From Roseovarius pelagicus (GTDB taxonomy: Bacteria > Pseudomonadota > Alphaproteobacteria > Rhodobacterales > Rhodobacteraceae): a DNA stretch of 64,000 bases. Shown one piece after another: positions 52,339 to 61,835 of this stretch. How positions within the stretch are numbered: the stretch's first letter is position 1; each line of letters begins with the position of its first letter. The translations under genes were made by a program, and so were the position numbers. The notes under the pieces were generated by a model. That model saw only the letters and a program-made list of their open reading frames with translations. It was not told the DNA's origin and made no database searches. Location: assembly GCF_025639885.1 (NCBI RefSeq), contig NZ_CP106738.1, positions 1,736,001 to 1,800,000 of the forward strand. Reading direction: 5' to 3'.

Positions 52339-53777
52339 TATTCCGCCGCGATCCGTCGTGACGCGCTGTCTGCCAGCGGAAAAACCTTGGCAGGGTTCAA
52401 CAGCCACTTTGGGTCGAACACATCCTTGACCGCCATCTGCATTTCCAGATCGACGGCTGCATACTGATGCCCCATCAGGTCGCGCTTTTCGATTCCCACA
52501 CCGTGTTCGCCCGTCAGGCAGCCCCCTACCTCAACGCACAGTTTGAGGATATCCGCGCCGAAAGCCTCGCACAGCTCCAGATCGCCGGGTTTGTTCGCAT
52601 CATAGAGGATCAGCGGATGCATATTACCATCGCCCGCGTGGAACACGTTGCCCACATCCAGCCCGTAGTCCCGACTCATCTCACTGATACGACGCAACAC
52701 GAACGGCAGCTGGCTGACCGGGATTGTGCCATCAAGGCACATGTAGTCATTGATCTGCCCCATCGCGCCAAAGGCGGATTTGCGACCCAGCCAGATTCTT
52801 GCGCTTTCGTCGGCGGACGTGCTCTGACGTAGTTCCACCGGGTCATGCCTACGCGCAATTTCCAGTATGATCGCCAGTTGCTCGTCAATCTCGGCCTCTG
52901 AACCCTCGACCTCGACGATCAGCAGCGCCTCGCAATCAGGATAGCCCGCGCCAGCGAATGCCTCGGTCGCGCGGATGCATGGACGATCCATAAATTCGAT
53001 CGCGACAGGCAGAACGCCTGCCTTGATGATGTCGGACACGCAGGCACCCGCCACCTCGTTGCTGTCATATCCGATCAGCACAGGTCGCGCGCCTTCGGGT
53101 TTGTGCAGAATACGCAAGGTCGCCTCAGTCACGACACCCAATTGTCCCTCGGACCCACAGATAACACCCAGCAGATCATAACCCGCCGCGTCCAGATACG
53201 CGCCGCCGATTTCGGTCACGGTGCCGTCCATCAACACCATCGTCACGCCCAGCAGGTTGTTGGTTGTCACACCGTATTTCAGGCAATGCGCACCGCCCGA
53301 ATTCATCGCTATGTTGCCCGCAATGGCACAGGCCAACTGGCTGGATGGGTCCGGCGCGTAGAAAAATCCATTTTCTTCCACTGCGCCCGTCACGCTGAGG
53401 TTGGTCCGGCCCGATTGTACCCGGATGAACCGGTTCTCGTAATCGGTTTCCAACACATCATTCAGGCGCGCCACCCCAAGGATGACGCAATCACCCGTCG
53501 GCAGCGCCCCACCGGCCAGCGACGTGCCCGACCCACGCGGCACGACCGGCACACCCAATTCAAAGCAGACCCGAAGCACCTCGGACACTTCGTGCGTGCT
53601 GCTCGGCAGCACAGCGGCGAGAGGTGGGCACTTGTACGCTGTCAGCGCGTCGCATTCATAAGCCCGCGTTTCTGCCTCATCCGAGATCACTGCGCCTGCG
53701 GGCAGCACCTCGCTCAGACGCCGTACGATCTCGGGCTTGCGGGCCAGAATCGTCGCATTCGGTTGCGGCATTTCCAT
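52338..53777 (-). CDS. glcD: Glycolate oxidase subunit GlcD
   Basis: This 479-residue FAD-dependent subunit oxidises glycolate (or D-lactate in relatives). The FAD-binding PCMH domain includes VVPRGSGTSLAGGALP and NIAMNSGGAHCLKYG. The C-terminal oxidase domain includes NVFHAGDGNMHP and GCLTGEHGVGIEKR, with residues for flavin and metal contact. The ATG at 53777 has GGAGG eight bases upstream; a later ATG at 53771 is also possible. The gene opens the glcDEF operon. Upstream is a 25-bp dyad (53877–53901) that may bind a GntR-type regulator such as GlcC; no glcC gene is in the window. Confidence 0.94.
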   Translation of the reverse strand: MEMPQPNATILARKPEIVRRLSEVLPAGAVISDEAETRAYECDALTAYKCPPLAAVLPSSTHEVSEVLRVCFELGVPVVPRGSGTSLAGGALPTGDCVILGVARLNDVLETDYENRFIRVQSGRTNLSVTGAVEENGFFYAPDPSSQLACAIAGNIAMNSGGAHCLKYGVTTNNLLGVTMVLMDGTVTEIGGAYLDAAGYDLLGVICGSEGQLGVVTEATLRILHKPEGARPVLIGYDSNEVAGACVSDIIKAGVLPVAIEFMDRPCIRATEAFAGAGYPDCEALLIVEVEGSEAEIDEQLAIILEIARRHDPVELRQSTSADESARIWLGRKSAFGAMGQINDYMCLDGTIPVSQLPFVLRRISEMSRDYGLDVGNVFHAGDGNMHPLILYDANKPGDLELCEAFGADILKLCVEVGGCLTGEHGVGIEKRDLMGHQYAAVDLEMQMAVKDVFDPKWLLNPAKVFPLADSASRRIAAE

Positions 53778-53876
53778 CGGCTGCGCCTCCACGCGCCGCG
53801 CGCCACGACATAATGACGTGAATTGCGGCATGTCAGTTTGCGCGCACGATCCCAAGGACAGCAACGCAAAAGTAAT

Positions 53877-53901
53877 AATTGGTCATAAAATATAACCAAT
53901 T
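53877..53901. promoter_or_regulatory. Long dyad in the glcD–DUF599 divergent region
   Basis: AATTGGTCATA (53877–53887) and TATAACCAATT (53891–53901) form an 11-bp inverted repeat, 10 of 11 matching, around a 3-base centre. It lies 100 bases before glcD and 41 bases before the DUF599 gene. TTGGT/ACCAA arms are common in GntR/FadR-type operators, though the spacing here is wider. Confidence 0.5.
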
Positions 53902-53941
53902 TACCCATCTGGCAAGTCTCCTCGTCACTCCCTACAGTTGC

Positions 53942-54676
53942 ATGATGCACTGGGTGGATCGTTTGGCGCTTTTCGGGTTTCTGGATATCATGGCTTTGGC
54001 CACGATACTGGTCGGCTCTTTTGCCATTGGCCTGATCATTGAGCATTCGGGCAGAGCGTGGCCTTCGGTCTCGCGGCTGATGGCGGATTATCGACGCCAT
54101 TGGATGACCCAGATGATCCACCGCGACCCGCGTATCTTTGATGCGCAGACGCTGACGAATCTGCGTCAGGGCGCGACGTTCTTTGCCTCTGCCACGATGA
54201 TCGCGCTTGGCGGCGGGCTTGCTCTGCTGGGGAACACCGACACGTTGATCGGCATCGCCAGCGATCTGACCATTGATCAGGACCCGGCCATCGTGTGGGA
54301 AATCAAGCTGTTCGTAATGCTGGGTTTTCTGGTGAATGCCTTCTTTAAATTCGTCTGGGCAAACCGCCTGTTTGGATATTGCGCCGTCGTGATGGCGGCG
54401 GTGCCCAACGATCCCGATGATCCACTGACGTCGCCTCGGGCACACAAGGCCGCCGAACTCAACATCACCGGTGCGCGCAGCTTTAACCGCGGCTTGCGCT
54501 CGATTTACTTCGCGCTGGCCTCGACCGCATGGCTGCTTGGTCCCGAAGCACTGATCGTGGCCGCCGCACTTACCTGCCTGATCCTCTTTCGGCGCGAATT
54601 CGCGTCGCAATCAAGGCGGATCCTGATGCAGCCGGAGGCGACCGGCAAACATGACACTGCAAACACACAGACGTGA
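53942..54676 (+). CDS. DUF599 family membrane protein
   Basis: This protein of about 244 residues has four hydrophobic segments. DUF599 landmarks are ILVGSFAIGLIIEHSG near the N-terminus, LRQGATFFASATMIALGGG, EIKLFVMLGFLVNAFFKFVW (the family's K-F-x-W region) and RSFNRGLRSIYFALA. Its function is unknown. Tandem ATGs at 53942 and 53945 are both possible starts; the frame from 53879 overlaps the operator-like dyad and is unlikely. It is divergent from glcD and followed closely by a small exported protein gene. Confidence 0.85.
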   Translation: MMHWVDRLALFGFLDIMALATILVGSFAIGLIIEHSGRAWPSVSRLMADYRRHWMTQMIHRDPRIFDAQTLTNLRQGATFFASATMIALGGGLALLGNTDTLIGIASDLTIDQDPAIVWEIKLFVMLGFLVNAFFKFVWANRLFGYCAVVMAAVPNDPDDPLTSPRAHKAAELNITGARSFNRGLRSIYFALASTAWLLGPEALIVAAALTCLILFRREFASQSRRILMQPEATGKHDTANTQT

Positions 54677-54712
54677 AAGCATGACACATGGTCATGCCCT
54701 ATATCTGGTTCC

Positions 54713-55087
54713 ATGAAACGTTTCATTCTGACCCTTGGCGCTGCGTTGGTGGCGGCCCCCTTCCTGACTGGTTCCGGCTTGGCCGATGCACCGGACATCA
54801 CCGATGTGCATGTCGAGAAGGACGGCATGGGCTGGCGATTTCACGTCTCCATCCTGCATCCCGACAGTGGCTGGGACCATTATGCCGACGGCTGGGAAGT
54901 GCTGGATGCAGACGGCAATGTGTTGGCCACACGTAAGCTGCATCATCCGCATGTGGACGAACAGCCCTTTACCCGCAGTCTGGGCAACGTGATGTTGCCT
55001 GATGGCACTCGCGAGGTTTTCGTGCGTGCCAGTTGCTCGGTCGAGAACTGGTCGGGTGAGCCGACTGCAGTGCGCGTTCCTTACTAA
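54713..55087 (+). CDS. Small exported hypothetical protein
   Basis: This 124-residue protein has a signal peptide (MKRFILTLGAALVAAPFLTG, cleavage probably after GLADA). The mature part of about 100 residues contains DITDVHVEKDGMGWRFHVS and LHHPHVDEQPFTRSLGNV, with several His residues (HP-H-V region) and a single Cys. It reads as a small beta-sandwich-like periplasmic protein conserved in related bacteria, but I cannot assign a function. It follows the DUF599 gene by 36 bases and converges with the moxR operon. Confidence 0.75.
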   Translation: MKRFILTLGAALVAAPFLTGSGLADAPDITDVHVEKDGMGWRFHVSILHPDSGWDHYADGWEVLDADGNVLATRKLHHPHVDEQPFTRSLGNVMLPDGTREVFVRASCSVENWSGEPTAVRVPY

Positions 55088-55098
55088 GGTAGGCGCGA

Positions 55099-57147
55099 TC
55101 AGCGCCGCCCTTCGCGCAGCCAGCCACCAATGACCAGCATCGACGCCAGCAATAGCACCAGCCACGCGGGCAGCAACGCCGTCTGCGTCACACTTTGCGT
55201 CCGGTAGGCACCACGCGGCGTAATCCCCAGCCAGGTGCGTCCTGCGGCCGGACGACCGGGGCTGACCGCGCGGATACCGGGCACGCCGTCCTCTAGCGCG
55301 CGCACGCCGCCATTCGACGCAGCGATCACTTCTGCCATAGGTGCGCCGCTGGCAATCGTTTCCTCGAATTCCACCGGGGCGGCAGGGCCGAGGCCGATTA
55401 CCGCCGACTGATCGCCGTTTTCCAACCGATAGAGGCCAATCACCGGCCCATCATAGATCGCCTCGAACCGTCCCGGCGACACTTCGGCCAAAGGCAGGTC
55501 GAGCGTATCGCCAAGCGGCGTGGTGATCGTGACCGGACCTACAGAAGCGGCCAAAGAACGGCGGATGATGCGCATTTGCTGGCCTGTTGCCTCGGCCCAC
55601 AGCGCCTCTTCTTCCAGTTCCGGCTCTTTCATCATCCAATGGGCGAGACGCCGCAAGAGTTCCAATTGCGGACCGCCGCCCTCGTAGCCACGGTTCCATA
55701 GCCACGCATGATCGGAGGCGAGCAGCGCCACGCGCCCCTCGCCCACCCGATCAAGGATCAGCAGCGGTGCATCCTCGGCACCGGACATGACCACATCACC
55801 AACCGGATCACCGACCTCGATCTGGCGCAGCCAACGACCCCAATCGCCCTCGTGCAGCTCTGACAGGCCCGCCGTCACCGGATGACGCTGTCCCAGATCC
55901 GTTACGGCCGGGCGATAGCCCCGGTCGATCACCCGCGCTGTCGGGCGGGCTGGCACGATCGCTTCCAGCGGCGAACGGTAAAGGCTGTCGGCACTGGCAA
56001 AATCCGGGCCCGCAGCAATCAGAACCGCGCCACCGCCCTCGACATAGCTGCGCACATTGTCGAGGTAGAGCGACGGCAGGATGCCGCGCCGCTTGTAACG
56101 GTCAAAGATGATCAGATCGAAATCGTCGATCTTTTCCAGAAACAGCTCTCGCGTTGGGAACGCGATCAGGCTCAGCTCTCGCACCGGAACGCCGTCCTGT
56201 TTTTCGGGAGGGCGCAAGATCGTGAAATGCACAAGATCAACAGAACTGTCCGATTTCAGTAGATTACGCCATGTGCGGCCGCCGGGGTGGGGCTCTCCTG
56301 AGACCAGCAGCACGCTGAGCCGATCGCGCACACCGTTGATCTGTACCAGTGCAGAGTTGTTGCGATCCGTCAGCTCGCCTTCTGCCTCGGGGATAGTGAA
56401 CTGTAGCACGTTGCGCCCGCCATGTGGCAACACCAACGGCAGGTCTATGTCGCGTCCGATTGGCACCTCGAACCGCTGCGGCGCGTCGCCATCGATCGAG
56501 ATATCAAGCTGCGCACTCTCGACGTTCTCGGGCACGGCACCGCTATCCTCGACACGGATGGTCAGGGTGATCTCTTCGTCCAGAATGGCAAAAGCGGGCG
56601 CACCTGCGATGATCAGCCGCCGATCCCAGTCATCACTGCGCCCGGTATGCAGCAGATGCATCGGCGCAGGCAGGTTCGGGGCGCGGTCCAGATCGTGCAA
56701 CCTCCCGTCACTGAGCACGAAGACCCCGGCGATGCGCCCTTGGGGTTCTTCGGCCATTGCGTCGGCGAGCGTGCTCATCAGTTGCGTACCGCTGTTGTCG
56801 GCACCGTCGGGGACAGTGACCCGGCGCACTTCGGTATTTTCACGTGCTTGCAGGCGGGTGGCCAGCGCCTCGGCGGCCTGCGTCGTCATCTCGGCACGGT
56901 CACCCAGCCGATGGCTGGCACTGGAATCTTCAACGACCATGACAATATCGCTGAGCGGCGCGCGGTCCTCTTGCTGATAAACAGGACCCGCCAGCGCCGC
57001 CAGAACGACCACGGCCCCCAGCGCCCGCAACGCCCATCCCGACAAGCCGCGCCACAGCGCCAATGCCGTGCCGCAGATCACCATGCCCGCCAGCACCGCG
57101 ATCAGCCACACAGGCAGCAATGGATCAAAGACCAGCAGCCCCGTCAT
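55099..57147 (-). CDS. Membrane protein with GATase1-like/vWA-like domain (moxR operon)
   Basis: This 682-residue protein has N-terminal hydrophobic helices (about residues 10–58) and a von Willebrand-like region with SDIVMVVEDSSASHRLGD. A large extracytoplasmic part includes DLIIFDRYKRRG and GGAVLIAAGPDFAS (class I glutamine-amidotransferase-like fold without the catalytic Cys). A C-terminal membrane helix sits near residues 660–675. It is the last gene of the moxR–DUF58–DUF4159 operon, with a four-base ATGA overlap to the gene before. Homologues occur in the same place in many alphaproteobacteria; the role is unknown but probably structural or regulatory in the cell envelope. Confidence 0.85.
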   Translation of the reverse strand: MTGLLVFDPLLPVWLIAVLAGMVICGTALALWRGLSGWALRALGAVVVLAALAGPVYQQEDRAPLSDIVMVVEDSSASHRLGDRAEMTTQAAEALATRLQARENTEVRRVTVPDGADNSGTQLMSTLADAMAEEPQGRIAGVFVLSDGRLHDLDRAPNLPAPMHLLHTGRSDDWDRRLIIAGAPAFAILDEEITLTIRVEDSGAVPENVESAQLDISIDGDAPQRFEVPIGRDIDLPLVLPHGGRNVLQFTIPEAEGELTDRNNSALVQINGVRDRLSVLLVSGEPHPGGRTWRNLLKSDSSVDLVHFTILRPPEKQDGVPVRELSLIAFPTRELFLEKIDDFDLIIFDRYKRRGILPSLYLDNVRSYVEGGGAVLIAAGPDFASADSLYRSPLEAIVPARPTARVIDRGYRPAVTDLGQRHPVTAGLSELHEGDWGRWLRQIEVGDPVGDVVMSGAEDAPLLILDRVGEGRVALLASDHAWLWNRGYEGGGPQLELLRRLAHWMMKEPELEEEALWAEATGQQMRIIRRSLAASVGPVTITTPLGDTLDLPLAEVSPGRFEAIYDGPVIGLYRLENGDQSAVIGLGPAAPVEFEETIASGAPMAEVIAASNGGVRALEDGVPGIRAVSPGRPAAGRTWLGITPRGAYRTQSVTQTALLPAWLVLLLASMLVIGGWLREGRR

Positions 57148-59888
57148 TGGCCCAACCTGTCCAGCAATGCAGGCACATGCACCTGATCGGATTTATAGTT
57201 ACCCGTCAGGACGTGCATCACCAGATTAACCCCGAACCGGTAGGCCAGTTCGCGTTGCCGTTCTCCGGCATAGCCCCGTCCGACGGGAAACATCACGTTG
57301 CCGCGCCCATCGACTGCCCATGCGGCAGCCCAGTCATTGCCACCAATAACCACCGGCGTAACCCCATCATTCAGGTTGCGGAATGGCATACCCTCGATCT
57401 GCTCGGCGTCTGGCGGCGAGGCCTCTACCCAGACAGGACGCCCTGCATGGCGGCCCGGAAAATCCTGAAGCAGATAGAATGTGCGCGTCAACACGTGATC
57501 CTTGGGCACCTGCTCCAACGGCGGAATATCCAGCGGCGCTGCGAGGCGTTGCAGTTTGACCCCGTTGGGGGATGCCGCACCGAAGCTGGCGATATCCGCA
57601 TCCCGTGTGTCGAACACGATCATCCCACCTGTGCGCAGATAGTGGTTCAGTTTGGTGTAGGCTTCGGTCGAGGGCTGCGGCTGATCCGGCGTGATCGGCC
57701 AGTAAAGAAGCGGAAAGAACGCCAGTTCATCTGTTTCCAGATTAACCCCCACCGGGTCCGTAGGCTCGACCGATGTCCGAAAGAAAAGCGTTTCGCTGAG
57801 ACCGAGCAGCCCAGCGCGAGCGGTATCATCCAATCGCGCGTCGCCGGTGATGACATGAGCAAGTGCCAGCTCTGATGTCAGTGCCTCGTGCGTTTGCTGG
57901 GCCTCGCCCGTGTCCGGCAACATCAATGCGGCTGCCAGCACCAATGCCGCGCGGGCGGGCAACAGGCGACCCGACAGCGCGAGTGACGCCAGAATGTCGG
58001 CGCTCAGCAGCACCAGTGCCAGCGCAAGAAGCCAGCCGCCCAACGGTGTCTCGGCCCCGCGTTGAAAACCGCGGACATTGACGCGCGCAGGCCATAAGGC
58101 CGGGGTCAGAGTATCCCCCTCGGCGAGCACATTGCGCGCGATCCGGCGGTCAGCCCCATCATACAGACCCGGCTGCATGTCGCGGCCCAGCGGCGCGTCC
58201 ACCAGCGCCTCGCCGGTAACACCCGGCAGGTTGCCCGCGTCGCTGAGCACGCCAAACCCGTCCAGAACCTGAACAGGATGCCATGTGGTGCCTGTCAGTT
58301 CTTCGGCAGCGGGCATCTCGGCGGCGGAGGAGATCGCCAGCCGCTCCAGCATCCGCACAAACAGACCGGACAGGGGCAGCGTGGACCATTCGGCATTGGC
58401 CGTGACGTGAAAGAGCACCACCTGTCCCGCGCCGACTTTCTTGCGCGTGACCAGAGGGGTGCCATCACTCAACTGCGCGATGACGCGCGCGGCCAGTGTC
58501 GGGTCGGGCTGCGCCATGACTTGTGCGCTGACGGTCACATCCTCCGGCACGTCGAGGCCGTAAAAGGGGCTGTCCTCGGGAAAGGGCGCAAGTGATTTGG
58601 GCGATCCCCAGCTCATCGCGCCGCCAACCGTACGACCACCGGCCCGCAACCGTACGGGCATCAGAGGCGCCTCTTCATTGCGCGATACCTCGCTGCCCGC
58701 AAGGCGCGGCCCGGCAAAGCGCAACAGCATTCCGCCCGTATCAACCCAGTCCAGCAGGGCAGACTGTTCAGCCTCGGACAGAGTCGCCACATCCGCAAGA
58801 ACGATGACATTTGGGTTGGCAGGCAGTATGTCCATCAACGCGCCATCCAGCAGATCGGCAGAAGGCTGCAACGCGCGCTCGAGATAATGCAGCGGCGACA
58901 GCAGCTCCAGCCCCTCGCGGTCATCACGACCCGCAATCAATGCGACCTCGCGTCGTTTCAGCCCGTCATCGGTCAGGCTAATCGCACCCGCATGATCCTG
59001 CCCGGCAATCTCAAACCGGGTGAGCCGCGCACGCAACTCGGCTGGCAAGCTGAGTGTGCCTGTCGCGGTGCCTTCGCCCTCCTCAAATTGCAGTGGCAAT
59101 GTGGCCATCACCCGAGGGGTTCCCGACGGGTCACGACCATGTGCCAGAATAGCAATCTCGCGCTTCAGCGCCGTTTGAGCGCGCTGAGCGGTCAATACCA
59201 GCGCACCATCCTCTATCCGCGCCGGGCCAAGGGCGAGCGTCGCATGCGCGCCCTCGAATACGGTCACAGTTCCGCGATCCTCCAATGCGTCGAGCAGCGC
59301 CTCGCGGCCCTCGCGCGCCAGCCCGTCGGACAGCCAGCGGGTCTCGAACGGGGTATCGCCCAGCAGCATCGCCGCCTGTGTCATATCATCCGACCCGGCG
59401 GCCCATGCCGCGGGCACCAGCCCCGGTAGACGGCTGCGCCACGTATCGGCAGACTGGAACACAGGCGCGGCAGGATCGGTCAGGCGCATAATGGCCACAG
59501 GCCGGGCCTCGCGCCCCGCCTCAGCCAGCATCGTGGTCAGGAACGCGCGTTGTTCAGGCCAGTCGCGGGCGCTGGCCCAACTGGCATCCATCACGATCAA
59601 CAATGGGCCTGTTTCTGATCTGGTCGCGTCGTCTTTGGGGTTCAGAACGGGGCCGGCCAGCCCGATAATCACCGCCGCCACGGCCAGCATCCGCAATAGC
59701 AGCAACCACCACGGTGTCCGGTCGGTCACACTGTCATCGTCCTTGAGACCCAGCAGCAACGCGACACCGGGGAACCGACGGCGCACCGGCGCGGGCGGCA
59801 CGGCACGCAGCAGCACCCACAGCACTGGCAACAGGGCCAGCGCGACCAGAAGCCACGGCGCAGCGAAACCGATGGGCCCGATCATCAT
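57144..59888 (-). CDS. DUF4159 domain membrane protein with BatA-like N-terminus
   Basis: This 914-residue protein begins with a BatA-type N-terminal region (two hydrophobic helices near residues 8–26 and 62–82, with FPGVALLLGLKDDD between). A long vWA-like/GATase-like middle part follows, including VIVLADVATLSEAEQSALLDWV, then two helices near residues 625–665. A C-terminal DUF4159 domain contains YTKLNHYLRTGGMIVFDTRDAD and YRFGVNLVMHVLTGNYKSDQ. DUF4159 occurs in moxR operons of alphaproteobacteria; its function is unknown. Four-base overlaps at both ends show tight coupling with the DUF58 and downstream genes. Confidence 0.88.
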   Translation of the reverse strand: MMIGPIGFAAPWLLVALALLPVLWVLLRAVPPAPVRRRFPGVALLLGLKDDDSVTDRTPWWLLLLRMLAVAAVIIGLAGPVLNPKDDATRSETGPLLIVMDASWASARDWPEQRAFLTTMLAEAGREARPVAIMRLTDPAAPVFQSADTWRSRLPGLVPAAWAAGSDDMTQAAMLLGDTPFETRWLSDGLAREGREALLDALEDRGTVTVFEGAHATLALGPARIEDGALVLTAQRAQTALKREIAILAHGRDPSGTPRVMATLPLQFEEGEGTATGTLSLPAELRARLTRFEIAGQDHAGAISLTDDGLKRREVALIAGRDDREGLELLSPLHYLERALQPSADLLDGALMDILPANPNVIVLADVATLSEAEQSALLDWVDTGGMLLRFAGPRLAGSEVSRNEEAPLMPVRLRAGGRTVGGAMSWGSPKSLAPFPEDSPFYGLDVPEDVTVSAQVMAQPDPTLAARVIAQLSDGTPLVTRKKVGAGQVVLFHVTANAEWSTLPLSGLFVRMLERLAISSAAEMPAAEELTGTTWHPVQVLDGFGVLSDAGNLPGVTGEALVDAPLGRDMQPGLYDGADRRIARNVLAEGDTLTPALWPARVNVRGFQRGAETPLGGWLLALALVLLSADILASLALSGRLLPARAALVLAAALMLPDTGEAQQTHEALTSELALAHVITGDARLDDTARAGLLGLSETLFFRTSVEPTDPVGVNLETDELAFFPLLYWPITPDQPQPSTEAYTKLNHYLRTGGMIVFDTRDADIASFGAASPNGVKLQRLAAPLDIPPLEQVPKDHVLTRTFYLLQDFPGRHAGRPVWVEASPPDAEQIEGMPFRNLNDGVTPVVIGGNDWAAAWAVDGRGNVMFPVGRGYAGERQRELAYRFGVNLVMHVLTGNYKSDQVHVPALLDRLGQ

Positions 59889-60772
59889 CGCCGCGCCCCT
59901 CCGCTCTCAATCGCGCGGTAGAGCCATAACAGTGCCGATTGCGCGCTGTGCGAGGTGTGATGACAGCCGTAGCGCCAGCCCGTTGCGGCACAAAGCTGCT
60001 CCAGCTCGGCCTTGCGGGCTGCCAGACGCTCCAGATACCGATTCTTGAGGTCATTTGCCTTCAGCGTTTCGTGCGCCAGCGTGCCGCCGATGGATTCGAA
60101 AATCGCGCGGCCGCGATAGGGAAACGCCTCTTCGGCGGGGTCGAGCACCTGAAACAGAACACCGCGCACGCCGCGATCTGCCGCCTTGGTCAGCGCGGCG
60201 CGCACGGGTGCCACATCGCCCATGAAATCAGAGATAAAGAGGGCCCGAGAATGGGGCAGCATGCCGCGTGCTTCGGGGGCGCCGTAATCTTCGGCACTGT
60301 CTTCGCTGGCCAGATAGGTCGCCAACCGCAATATCTGTGTCTCTCCGCGGCGCGGCGGCAGCGCGCTGCCGGTCATGCCCACGCGTTCGCCACTGCGCAA
60401 CAGCATGATCGCCCCGGCCAGCGCGATCAGTCGCGCGCGGTCCGCCTTTTCGGGCAGGTCCGGGGTCGAGGCAAACCGCATCGAGGCAGCCCCGTCGACC
60501 CATAGCATCACACTCTGTGCGATCTGCCATTCGCGTTCGCGCACGAACTGCACGTCACTGCGCGCGGACCGGCGCCAGTCAATCATCCGCCGCGAATCGC
60601 CCTGTTGTACGGGGCGGTATTGCCAGAAATCATCGCCCAGCCCTGCCCTGCGGCGGCCATGTTCGCCCAGCAGGACAGACCCTGCCAGCCGTTCGGCCCG
60701 CGCCAGCAGAGGTGGAAAGCGCGCGGCCTCGGCCTCGGCCCGACCACGCAGAGAGGCGGGAGACGTTGTCAC
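59885..60772 (-). CDS. DUF58 domain protein
   Basis: This 295-residue cytoplasmic protein carries the DUF58 core HGRRRAGLGDDFWQYRPVQQGD and IDWRRSARSDVQFVREREW near the N-terminus. A vWA-like second half follows, with LWVDGAASMRFAS resembling a modified MIDAS. DUF58 proteins accompany MoxR ATPases and are thought to link them to membrane targets. The gene overlaps moxR by four bases and the DUF4159 gene by four bases. Confidence 0.92.
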   Translation of the reverse strand: MTTSPASLRGRAEAEAARFPPLLARAERLAGSVLLGEHGRRRAGLGDDFWQYRPVQQGDSRRMIDWRRSARSDVQFVREREWQIAQSVMLWVDGAASMRFASTPDLPEKADRARLIALAGAIMLLRSGERVGMTGSALPPRRGETQILRLATYLASEDSAEDYGAPEARGMLPHSRALFISDFMGDVAPVRAALTKAADRGVRGVLFQVLDPAEEAFPYRGRAIFESIGGTLAHETLKANDLKNRYLERLAARKAELEQLCAATGWRYGCHHTSHSAQSALLWLYRAIESGGARR

Positions 60773-61776
60773 GCTGCGGCCATGGTCCGGCTCAGACCGG
60801 CGGTGGTCTCGGCAATCAGATCAGACAGACTGTCGCCGCGCGCCCGCGCCGAGAAGTTGAGCGCCATGCGGTGGATCAGCACCGGCTGCGCCATTTCGAT
60901 CACGTCGTCGGCATTCGGTGCCAGCCGTCCCTGTAGCAACGCGCGGGCGCGTACGGTCAGCATCAATGCCTGCGCCGCGCGCGGACCCGGCCCCCAAGCA
61001 ACCATCGTCTTAACCCGTTCGGACGCGTTTGCATCCTCGGGCCGGAAAGCGCGCACCAAATCGAGAATCATTTCCATCACGCCATCCCCCACCGGCATCC
61101 GGCGCAATAGATGCTGCGCCGCCAGCAATTCGGTCGCGGTGAATACGCCATGCGCCGCGTCCTCGGTCGCACCGGTCGTGGCCACCAAAATATCACGTTC
61201 GGTATCGCGGTCAGGATACGGCACGTCGATCTGCACCAGAAAGCGGTCCAACTGCGCCTCGGGCAGCGGATATGTGCCCTCTTGTTCAATCGGGTTCTGC
61301 GTTGCCAGCACATGAAATGGCGGCTCTAGCGCGCGATCCTCGCCCGCAACGGTAACTTGGCGTTCCTGCATCGCCTGCAACAGGGCAGACTGCGTGCGCG
61401 GGCTGGCGCGGTTAATCTCGTCCGCCATCAGAAGCTGGCAAAAAACCGGGCCGGGAATGAACTTGAACGCGCGGGTGCCATCTGCGCCGGTTTCCAGCAC
61501 TTCACTGCCCAGAATATCGGCTGGCATCAGATCGGGAGTGAACTGGATTCGATTGCCCGCAAGCCCCATCACCGTGGCCAGCGTTTCGACCAGCCGCGTT
61601 TTGCCCAGTCCGGGCAGACCTACCAGCAGGCCATGCCCGCCACACAACAACGCCGACAACGTCAGGTCCACAACGCGGGTCTGGCCTATGAAGCGCCGGG
61701 TGATGGATGCCCGTGCCTGCGCCAGCTTTTCCTCCAGCATTTCGATCTCGGCCACCAGATCGGTCGGATCAGTCAT
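60769..61776 (-). CDS. moxR: MoxR family AAA+ ATPase
   Basis: This 335-residue AAA+ ATPase has Walker A at residues 53–60 (GLPGLGKT), Walker B at about 115–120 (LLMADEIN), sensor-1 region ATQNPIEQEGTYPLPEAQLD and the following RFLVQIDVPYPD. MoxR ATPases act as chaperones that fit metal cofactors or assemble envelope complexes with vWA-domain partners. It is the first gene of the four-gene operon moxR–DUF58–DUF4159–membrane protein, all joined by ATGA overlaps. The operon is common in Rhodobacterales; its client is not known. Confidence 0.95.
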   Translation of the reverse strand: MTDPTDLVAEIEMLEEKLAQARASITRRFIGQTRVVDLTLSALLCGGHGLLVGLPGLGKTRLVETLATVMGLAGNRIQFTPDLMPADILGSEVLETGADGTRAFKFIPGPVFCQLLMADEINRASPRTQSALLQAMQERQVTVAGEDRALEPPFHVLATQNPIEQEGTYPLPEAQLDRFLVQIDVPYPDRDTERDILVATTGATEDAAHGVFTATELLAAQHLLRRMPVGDGVMEMILDLVRAFRPEDANASERVKTMVAWGPGPRAAQALMLTVRARALLQGRLAPNADDVIEMAQPVLIHRMALNFSARARGDSLSDLIAETTAGLSRTMAAA

Positions 61777-61835
61777 GGCAATGCTCCCTGCTCATTCTAT
61801 ATCTGTTACCTAAGAGTGTATCGCGCAGAACGGAA

